Source of the DNA: Opitutaceae bacterium
Lineage (GTDB): Bacteria > Verrucomicrobiota > Verrucomicrobiia > Opitutales > Opitutaceae
Reading direction: 5' to 3'
DNA length: 5,369 nucleotides
Assembly (NCBI GenBank): GCA_023265535.1
Contig: JAHFTI010000332.1
Span: forward strand, 1 to 5,369
Shown piece after piece: positions 1 through 4,846 of this stretch. Both the position numbers and the translations under genes were made by a program. Below the pieces are notes generated by a model, which was not told the origin of the DNA, did no database searches, and saw nothing but the letters and a program-made list of their open reading frames with translations. Numbering within the stretch: the stretch's first letter is position 1; each line of letters starts with the position of its first letter.

Positions 1-619
1 TGACGGGGGGCAGGTCCGGAGTGTACTCGCGGTTGCGCAGCAGCGTCGTGTTGATGGCAAAATCGTAGATGCTGGCGGTCGAGGCGCTCAGCTGCACCGT
101 GTAATAGTCGACGGCCAGGGTGCTGGTGAAACCGATGAAAATGGCTGAACCGTCGTTGTTGCGGTTGCTGACGCCGTCGCGGGTGACCGTGCCGAGGAGC
201 GTATTGGAGCTGTTGTACGCCTTGATCTGGGCGGTGAAGGCGCCCAAGCTGTTGTCCTGAATCTGGAAGCCTGCGCCAAAGATCAGGGCGGAGGGATCAA
301 AGCGGATGGCATTCGAGGCGGACAGGCCGTTCCAGAGGAGCTTGTCGCCGGGGGCGAAGTTGCCATCGAAGGCGTCGGGACCGGACTGGTCGATGCGGAC
401 CATGGGGAGCACCCCTGCGCGGGTCAGGGTGAGGGTGTTGCCCAAGGTGGTGTTGGCGATCGAACCCGAGGGAACATCCGTGCCGTAGCTCCCGAACTGG
501 CTCCAGGAGACCGAGTCGTCGGCCGCGAGCGCTCCCGGCGTGGTCACGAGGCTAACCTGGGCGGTGGCTACACCGGCGGTGAAGACCAAGGCTGTGAGCA
601 GGGAGTAGGAGAGTTTCAT
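1..619 (-). CDS. Secreted protein, C-terminus cut off by window edge; possible PEP-CTERM cargo
   Basis: An open frame starts at ATG 619-617 and stays open to the window edge: 206 full codons, no stop. Residues 1-20 form a signal peptide (MKLSYSLL..., hydrophobic core, ATA just before Q21), so the product is exported. The mature part is rich in Ser, Thr, Asn, Gly and Ala, with few charged residues and alternating hydrophobic stretches typical of an extracellular beta-sandwich. Around residues 110-145 it reads like surface proteins of Verrucomicrobiota and Planctomycetes (FGAGFQIQDN, then LGAFTAQIKAYNSS, then LLGTV), and near the end is YDFAINTTLL. Such proteins usually end about 20-40 residues later in a PEP-CTERM sorting tail. 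The visible part ends in PDLPPV, consistent with a tail beginning just outside, but the motif itself is not seen. No good Shine-Dalgarno sequence precedes the ATG; a TATAAA lies about 15 nt upstream. The strand and frame are well supported; the function is unknown. Confidence 0.8.
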   Translation of the reverse strand, partial: MKLSYSLLTALVFTAGVATAQVSLVTTPGALAADDSVSWSQFGSYGTDVPSGSIANTTLGNTLTLTRAGVLPMVRIDQSGPDAFDGNFAPGDKLLWNGLSASNAIRFDPSALIFGAGFQIQDNSLGAFTAQIKAYNSSNTLLGTVTRDGVSNRNNDGSAIFIGFTSTLAVDYYTVQLSASTASIYDFAINTTLLRNREYTPDLPPV

Positions 620-634
620 GCAGGTACGTGATAT

Positions 635-640
635 TTATAC
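635..640 (-). promoter_or_regulatory. Possible -10 box for the secreted-protein gene
   Basis: Read on the minus strand, TATAAA lies in the context CTCTGTATAAATATCACG. A start site about seven bases downstream would give a leader of only around 10 nt before ATG 619, which would fit the lack of a Shine-Dalgarno sequence. No recognisable -35 box sits 16-18 nt upstream, so this is a weak call resting on one hexamer. Confidence 0.25.
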
Positions 641-714
641 AGAGCCGCGCGGGTTTTGGATAGGGGGCATGTTCATGAGAGCAGGATAGGGGAGAACCTG
701 ATGCCATTTATCTC

Positions 715-754
715 CATGCATTTGCACGGCGCTCCGTCGCTGGGTAAATGCATG
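715..754. repeat. Inverted repeat CATGCATTT / AAATGCATG with nested small stem
   Basis: The arms at 715-723 and 746-754 are perfect 9-bp inverted copies separated by 22 nt. Within the spacer a second short stem is possible (ACGG at 726-729 with CCGT at 734-737). Each arm contains the palindrome ATGCAT. Another TGCA at 760-763 lies 11 bp from the right arm's centre, and one more at 723-726 overlaps the end of the left arm. The site lies about 100-135 nt upstream of the secreted-protein start, suitable for a regulator site, but no protein can be named. Confidence 0.5.
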
Positions 755-816
755 TGATGTGCATTAATCCGGGCGCTGGACATGCTGGCGCGGAGCCGGA
801 ATTTACGGGTACGTGA

Positions 817-850
817 GGGGGGGGCGAGGGGCGCGGAGCTTCAGGGGGGG
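817..850 (+). other. G-run tract, possible G-quadruplex
   Basis: The plus strand has G8 at 817-824, G4 at 828-831 and G7 at 844-850. The long runs can each supply two triplets, so four or more G-triplets are available, although one loop is about 12 nt. It lies between the terminator hairpin and the next gene. The direct observation is the base composition; folding is inference. Confidence 0.3.
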
Positions 851-865
851 CGTCCCGGAGAGGCA

Positions 866-900
866 GAAAGAAGGCCGGGACCTTGCGGGGTCCCGGCCTT
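866..900 (-). terminator. Intrinsic terminator of the BamE-like gene
   Basis: AAGGCCGGGACC at 871-882 pairs perfectly with GGTCCCGGCCTT at 889-900, giving a 12-bp GC-rich stem with a 6-nt loop. On the minus-strand transcript the stem begins about 28 nt after the TAG stop of the BamE-like gene and is followed by a pyrimidine run whose U-rich part reads UUUCUUUCU. On the plus strand the stem is followed by GGGCGG and has no U-tract, so the terminator appears to work only for minus-strand transcription. It separates this gene from the secreted-protein gene. Confidence 0.85.
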
Positions 901-928
901 GGGCGGTCTTGGGTTTGTGGGTGGGTGG

Positions 929-1363
929 CTATTGGTTGGGCATGGCGAGTGCCTTGCCGGGGATTTGATTGTCGCCCTTGTACTGTGCCTCGAAGGCGAT
1001 GAGCTCGGTCATGAGCGCATTGCTGAAGATCAGCGAGGCGACCTTCCCTTCCTTGTAGGTGATGATCAGGTCTCGGCACTGGGCGGCTTCCGCTTGGTCA
1101 GGCGCGCAATTGTCGTAGAACACGACATTCGGACCCAGAACCTTCCTGGGTTTGCCGAGCAGACGCAGGACGCTGGCCTCGGTGGTGCCTGCACTGATGA
1201 TGATGTTCTCACGATTTAGGAACCGTGCGCCGCTGACTGTCACCTGTTTTGCAGGAAAGCCGACAGGTTTGGGGTTCAGGTCCTTTGCGCTCTTGGTTGC
1301 GGGGGCTGAGAGCAGGGCGGCTGCCGGGAGCAGTGCGATCGCCAGGAACAGGGAACGGTTCAT
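929..1363 (-). CDS. Small exported protein with BamE/SmpA-like domain
   Basis: The protein is 144 residues. Residues 1-22 form a signal peptide (MNRSLFLAIALLPAAALLSA then PA) with an APA signal peptidase I site. There is no lipobox cysteine, so it is probably soluble in the periplasm or outside the cell, not a lipoprotein. Residues about 55-113 follow the pattern of the BamE/SmpA/OmlA fold: ISAGTTEASVLRLLGKP (helix ending in LGxP), an aromatic strand VVFYDN, then LIITYKEGKVASLIF, the strand-turn-strand with the typical GKV. Cys86 and Cys96 flank a short acidic loop and could form a disulfide. The exported state follows from the sequence; the fold is a pattern match by eye; the function is unknown. 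BamE itself works in outer-membrane protein assembly, but many standalone domains of this type have no known role. The nearest Shine-Dalgarno candidate, AATAGG, is poor. It appears to be a single-gene transcript ended by the hairpin at 871-900. Confidence 0.85.
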   Translation of the reverse strand: MNRSLFLAIALLPAAALLSAPATKSAKDLNPKPVGFPAKQVTVSGARFLNRENIIISAGTTEASVLRLLGKPRKVLGPNVVFYDNCAPDQAEAAQCRDLIITYKEGKVASLIFSNALMTELIAFEAQYKGDNQIPGKALAMPNQ

Positions 1364-1369
1364 GTGTGC

Positions 1370-1489
1370 CTATTTTGCTGAGGGTTTGTCCCAGGCACAT
1401 ATGCTGCGCCTGAGGACTCCCTTATAGCAAAAAACGCACAGTTCGGCGATACATCCCAGGGGTCTGCCGCGACCAAGAAGGGGCCCCAT
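1370..1489 (-). CDS. Possible 39-residue leader peptide, doubtful
   Basis: ATG at 1489-1487 is preceded by a consensus AGGAGG (1495-1500) at a 5-nt spacing, the only strong Shine-Dalgarno sequence in front of any frame on this strand. The frame runs 39 codons to a TAG at 1372-1370, six bases before the ATG of the BamE-like gene. The peptide begins MGPLLGRGRPLG and contains four cysteines (positions 13, 18, 21 and 31). Against it: G or C occupies only a little over half of third codon positions, far below the real genes here, and a plausible -10 box for the downstream gene lies inside it. It may be a translated leader coupling to the next gene, or chance. Confidence 0.2.
   Translation of the reverse strand: MGPLLGRGRPLGCIAELCVFCYKGVLRRSICAWDKPSAK
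1421..1429 (-). promoter_or_regulatory. Possible extended -10 promoter of the BamE-like gene
   Basis: On the minus strand TGCTATAAG matches an extended -10 element (TGn followed by TATAAG), preceded by a T-rich run. Transcription would begin near 1414 and leave a leader of about 50 nt before ATG 1363. No clear -35 hexamer is present at 17 nt, which is acceptable for extended -10 promoters. A small hairpin (CAGGC 1392-1396 with GCCTG 1408-1412) would fall in the leader. Confidence 0.35.
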
Positions 1490-1604
1490 TATGTCCTCCT
1501 GTCAGGCAATTGTGCGCGATGGAGGTGTGCGCAGAATTTGCTGAGGCAATTAGTTGCTAAGAGGCGAGCTTGGGAAAGGATGCGGGCCGGACAAGGATAG
1601 TCGG

Positions 1605-1631
1605 GCGGCTTGCGGTGTGCATGCCAGCCGC
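1605..1631 (-). terminator. Weak hairpin after the GH43 gene
   Basis: GCGGCT (1605-1610) pairs with AGCCGC (1626-1631). Three further pairs, one of them G-U, are possible inside the loop. It begins about 10 nt past the TGA of the GH43 gene, the right place for a transcript end, but no U-tract follows. It could be a terminator that depends on another factor, an RNA 3'-end stabiliser, or chance in GC-rich DNA. Confidence 0.25.
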
Positions 1632-1641
1632 GTGGGAGGCT

Positions 1642-3195
1642 TCAGGAAGACTCCATCAGAAAGCGCTCGCAGTCGAGGAAACCACCCGAAGGGGTCCCGC
1701 TCGAACAGCTGGCGACGAGGCCCACCTTGGCTCCGACCCAGTGGCTGGAGGGAACCAGGAAGTCGTGGTCGAGCTCTGTCCAGGTCTGTCCATCGCGGCT
1801 GTGGGAAAAACGGCAGCGCCGGCCCGGAAACAGGCGCAGGCGCAGGTGTGCGATGGGGCGGTCCCAGTCGAGGACCGCCAGGGTTTCCTCGGCCCCGCCC
1901 TTGTTGGCGGCGAGGCGACGCAGGAGACATAGTTTCAGGCCCTGCGCAGTCCTGTGCAGGCCGAGCGAGGCGTAGTCGTAGCCGAAGACGATGAGGGAGA
2001 CGCTATCACCGGGGGCCGCTGGGTTGAATTCGAGGCAGGTCGTGGCCGTGAAGGTGGGGGCGGGCAGTTTCTGCATGAGCAGATGCCCCGAGGCCCAGAG
2101 GTTGCCGTCGGGCGGGAGTGGCTGGCAGCGCAGACGGAGGCGTCCGGGGCGTTCGGTGAGGGAGTGCCAGTCGGGCTTGGGATTGGCCTCCCATTGCCAT
2201 TGCAGGCCGAGCCGGGGGGCGGAGAAGTCGTCGGAGCTGGCGGGCTCGCAGATGGGCTGTGCGGGAAGGGCGGGCTTGCGGTGGCGCAGGACGGGTTCGC
2301 CGCGCTGGGCGCCGGCGGGGGCATGGCCCATCACGGGCCAGCCGTCCTCGTTCCAGCGCATGGGCTGCAGGTGCACCACGCGGCCGAGGGCGGTGATCTC
2401 CTGGAAGTGGCAGAACCAGTGTTCCCCCGCCTGCGTCTCGACCCAGGCGCCCTGGTGCGGGCCGTTGATGGGGGTGGAGCCCTGTTCGAGCACATTGCGC
2501 GCCTCGTAGGGACCGTGGATGTCGCGCGAGCGAAAGACGGCCTGATACCCTTCGGCGACGCCACCGGCGGGTGCGAAGACCCAGTACCAGCCCTCGCGCT
2601 TGTACAGCTTGGGGCCCTCGAGGGTTTTCCAGCCGGGCATGAGGTTGGCGTCGATGACGACCCTGCCCTCATCGAGCAGCGTGGTGGCGTCGGGGGAGAT
2701 TTCGTGGAGCGTGAGCAGGTTGTTGATGCCTGCGCGGCTCTTGGCCCAGCCGTGGATGAGGTAGGCGCGGCCGTCGTCGTCCCAGAGGGGGCAGGGGTCG
2801 ATCAGGCCGCGGCCGGCCTTGAGCAGGCGCGGGGCGGACCAGGTGCCGCGGGGGTCGGTCGCCGTGATGACGTGGATGCCGAAGTCGGGGTCGGGGTAGA
2901 AGATCCAGAAGAGGCCCGCGTGGTGGCGCAGGGCGGGAGCCCAGACGCCGCAGCCGTGGCGCGGCGTGGCGAAGTGGTCCGCGGGCACGAGGGCGGGCAG
3001 GGCGTGGTTGACCAGGGTCCAGTTGACGAGGTCGCGCGAATGCAGGATCGGCAGGCCTGGGGCATGCGCGAAGCTGGAGGCGGTCATCCAGTAGTCGTCC
3101 CCGACGCGGATCATGTCCGGGTCGGAGTAGTCGGCGTTGAGGATCGGATTCTGGTAGTGGCCGTCGCCGAGGTCGGCGGTGTAGGGAGCTGTCAT
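1642..3195 (-). CDS. Cytoplasmic GH43 glycosidase (beta-xylosidase / alpha-L-arabinofuranosidase type)
   Basis: The protein is 517 residues, in two domains. The GH43 five-bladed propeller covers about residues 12-300 and starts NPILNADYSDPDMIRVGDDY. Asp25 in SDPD is the expected general base, Asp133 in LIDPCPLW the pKa modulator, and Glu193 in TLEGPKLY the general acid. His247 in NGPHQGAW fits the central-channel histidine. Residues about 320-515 form the beta-xylosidase C-terminal concanavalin-like domain (DDFSAP, then LQWQWEANPKPDW). The start YSDPD and PGLPILHSRDLVNW resembles subfamily GH43_12; this assignment is by eye. Family members release xylose or arabinose from xylan-derived or pectic oligosaccharides. 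There is no signal peptide, so it should act on imported sugars. ATG 3195 was chosen because homology begins just after it. The same frame stays open upstream to 4506, but that part overlaps the transporter gene out of frame and is not protein-like. No Shine-Dalgarno sequence is visible. The gene follows the transporter after 77 nt, probably co-transcribed. Confidence 0.93.
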   Translation of the reverse strand: MTAPYTADLGDGHYQNPILNADYSDPDMIRVGDDYWMTASSFAHAPGLPILHSRDLVNWTLVNHALPALVPADHFATPRHGCGVWAPALRHHAGLFWIFYPDPDFGIHVITATDPRGTWSAPRLLKAGRGLIDPCPLWDDDGRAYLIHGWAKSRAGINNLLTLHEISPDATTLLDEGRVVIDANLMPGWKTLEGPKLYKREGWYWVFAPAGGVAEGYQAVFRSRDIHGPYEARNVLEQGSTPINGPHQGAWVETQAGEHWFCHFQEITALGRVVHLQPMRWNEDGWPVMGHAPAGAQRGEPVLRHRKPALPAQPICEPASSDDFSAPRLGLQWQWEANPKPDWHSLTERPGRLRLRCQPLPPDGNLWASGHLLMQKLPAPTFTATTCLEFNPAAPGDSVSLIVFGYDYASLGLHRTAQGLKLCLLRRLAANKGGAEETLAVLDWDRPIAHLRLRLFPGRRCRFSHSRDGQTWTELDHDFLVPSSHWVGAKVGLVASCSSGTPSGGFLDCERFLMESS

Positions 3196-3272
3196 GGTGG
3201 CTTGGGGCCAGGAGGAAAGTTCAGCGGAAGCGTGGGAAGCGCAGAGGAACGCAGGGGGATCCTGCGCAGGAC

Positions 3273-4643
3273 TCAGGCCTTGGTCTCGGGGGCGTTCGGG
3301 TCGACGTGGCCGATCTTCGGGACGAGCAGGTGCACGGCGAGCAGCGAGAAGAGGTACATGGAGGAGGCCCAGGCGAAGATGGAGACGTAGGAGCCGGTGG
3401 TCTCTAGCAGGTAGCCGGTGATCTTGGCGAGCTTGCCACCCGTGTAGAAGGCCATGAAGCCGCCCATGCCGACGACTGCGCCGACGGTCGCCTTGGGCAT
3501 GGTGTCGGACACGAAGCTGAAGAGGTTGGCGGACCAGCCCTGGTGGGCGGAGCCGGCCAGGCCGACGATGAAGACGCAGAGCCAGATGCTGGTGGCGTAG
3601 GGGGCGTAGAACACGGGCACCACGCACAGGGCGCAGGCGAGAAGGGAGAGCTTGCGTGCGGCGTTGAGGGAGAGGCCGCTCGTGAGGAGCTTGGAGAAGA
3701 GCCAGCCGCCGGCGACGCCGCCGAAGGAGGCGACGAGGTAGAAGAGCGCGGTCCATTGGCCGACCTCGATCAGCGAAAGATGGAAACGCTTCTGCAGGAA
3801 GTCGGGCAGGAAAAACATGTAGAAGCCCCAGATCGGACCGGCGAGCACGCCCGCAATAAGGTAGGCCCAGACGGCGCGGTGACGGAGCAGGCCCCACCAG
3901 AGCACGAGTGTCTCCCAGAGCAGCAGCGGGACGGCCAGGAGCATTTGCTTCGCGGAGGACTTCGGGGCGGCGGCCTTCCTGTCGGCGGCGGCGGCATCGG
4001 TGGCCTTGTCGCGCCCCTCGGTGATGTAGGCGTACTCCGCAGGGGAGAGCATGCGGTGTTTCTCGGGGGCCTCGTAGAGGAGGGCCCAGGCGATGATCCA
4101 GAACACGCCGAGGGCGCCGGTGACGTAGAAGGTCATCTGCCAGCCGAAGGTGGTGGCGGCCCAGGGAACAAGGAGGGGGCAGATGATGGCGCCGATATTG
4201 GTGCCGGCATTGAAGATGCCCGTGGCCATGGCGCGCTCCTTGGTGGGGAACCACTCGGCCACGGTCTTGATGGCGCCGGGGAAGTTGCCGCCTTCGGCCA
4301 GTCCCAGTGCGGCACGGGCCCACTGGAAGCCGACGACGGAGCGCACGGCGCCGTGCAGGGCGCAGGCCAGGCTCCAGGCGAACACGATGATGGGGAAGCC
4401 TCGCTTGACGCCGAGGAAGTCCATCATGCGGCCGCCGAAAAGGTATCCGAAGGCGTAGGCGGTCTGGAACCACTCGACGATGCGCGCGTAGTCCATCTCG
4501 CTCCAACCCAGCTCGGCGCTGAGCGGCTGCTTGAGGATGCCAATGATCTGGCGGTCGACGTAGTTGATCGTGACGGAGAAAAAGAGCAGGGCGCAGATGG
4601 ACCAGCGGTAGTGGCCGGGGGCTTTCGTCGGGGTGGGGCTCAT
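3273..4643 (-). CDS. MFS transporter, anion:cation symporter family, hexuronate (ExuT) type
   Basis: The protein is 456 residues with about 12 membrane helices and a charged, Ala/Lys-rich central loop (about 191-235). Helix 1 carries INYVDRQIIGILKQPL, a hallmark of the hexuronate/galactonate branch. The TM2-TM3 loop has the MFS motif A (GGRMMDFLGVKRG). TM4 reads RAALGLAEGGNFPGAIK and is followed by WFPTKERAMATGIFNAGTNIG. Asp30, Arg31, Arg110 and Glu117 match in spacing the residues that bind proton and substrate in E. coli DgoT, so proton-driven uptake of a sugar acid such as galacturonate or glucuronate is the likely role. The exact substrate is not settled, since this branch also includes proteins of unknown specificity. 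ATG 4643 (MSPTPTKAPGHYRW) fits family length; an in-frame ATG at 4775 would add 44 non-homologous, Pro/Arg-rich residues. The only ribosome-site candidate is a weak GAGAAA. It lies between a LacI-type regulator gene and the GH43 gene. Confidence 0.93.
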   Translation of the reverse strand: MSPTPTKAPGHYRWSICALLFFSVTINYVDRQIIGILKQPLSAELGWSEMDYARIVEWFQTAYAFGYLFGGRMMDFLGVKRGFPIIVFAWSLACALHGAVRSVVGFQWARAALGLAEGGNFPGAIKTVAEWFPTKERAMATGIFNAGTNIGAIICPLLVPWAATTFGWQMTFYVTGALGVFWIIAWALLYEAPEKHRMLSPAEYAYITEGRDKATDAAAADRKAAAPKSSAKQMLLAVPLLLWETLVLWWGLLRHRAVWAYLIAGVLAGPIWGFYMFFLPDFLQKRFHLSLIEVGQWTALFYLVASFGGVAGGWLFSKLLTSGLSLNAARKLSLLACALCVVPVFYAPYATSIWLCVFIVGLAGSAHQGWSANLFSFVSDTMPKATVGAVVGMGGFMAFYTGGKLAKITGYLLETTGSYVSIFAWASSMYLFSLLAVHLLVPKIGHVDPNAPETKA

Positions 4644-4846
4644 GGGGTTTTGCTTTCTCGCAACAGTAACGCCCCGGCGGGCGGGGCGCTCAATGGTGCA
4701 GCTGGGCTCATTGTTGACTGGTCGGGCCCAAGGGGGCCAGGGAGAGTGGTGAGCGTGTCTTGCGGGTGGGGGCAAGCGAGGGGGCGGAGGGGGGCTTGTC
4801 CCGTTGTTCGCCCCTGGGGTGGAGGCTGCCGGCGGCGCGCAGCAGC
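4644..4846. promoter_or_regulatory. Regulator-transporter intergenic region
   Basis: The 203-nt gap is long enough to hold a promoter and operator for the transporter-GH43 pair. Besides the TTGC/GCAA palindrome it contains a CGCCCC/GGGGCG stem (4670-4675 with 4683-4688) and CAATG/CATTG arms (4691-4695 and 4709-4713) around CAGCTG. I could not find a convincing -35/-10 pair on the minus strand, nor a clear terminator for the regulator gene, so read-through from the regulator into the transporter gene is possible. Confidence 0.35.
4650..4663. promoter_or_regulatory. Possible operator or leader palindrome before the transporter
   Basis: TTGC (4650-4653) and GCAA (4660-4663) form an inverted repeat with a 6-nt centre, starting seven bases upstream of the transporter ATG. 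Half-sites of this kind occur in LacI-family operators, but the usual central CG is missing. The position next to a LacI-family gene is the main support. Confidence 0.25.

Larger units (their letters stand above)
620..870. other. Non-coding stretch upstream of the secreted-protein gene
   Basis: About 250 bases between the terminator of the BamE-like gene and the start of the secreted-protein gene. I see no convincing gene; the open frames crossing it do not resemble proteins. It holds a palindrome cluster (715-764), a G-run tract (817-850), two copies of the 9-mer GGTACGTGA in the same orientation (623-631 and 808-816), and TATAAA on the minus strand about 15 nt before ATG 619. No -35 hexamer is recognisable at the right spacing from that TATAAA. 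The stretch probably carries the promoter and control sites for the secreted protein. Confidence 0.6.

Noticed and set aside
708..1079. 123-residue minus-strand frame overlapping the end of the BamE-like gene
   Set aside because: It is a shifted frame of that gene continuing through the terminator; Pro/Arg/His-rich, no domain.
782..1219. 145-residue plus-strand frame crossing the terminator hairpin
   Set aside because: It overlaps a well-supported minus-strand gene and translates through the terminator; no protein-like features.
1550..1994. Several overlapping frames on both strands at the 3' end of the GH43 gene
   Set aside because: They are shadows in GC-rich DNA; only the GH43 frame carries family motifs to its stop.
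1954..3390. 478-residue open frame on the plus strand opposite the GH43 gene
   Set aside because: Gly/Ala/Val-rich sequence without recognisable domains; it mirrors the high third-position GC of the real gene on the other strand.
4714..4719. TTGACT on the plus strand, like a -35 box
   Set aside because: No -10 box at proper spacing and no plus-strand gene downstream.
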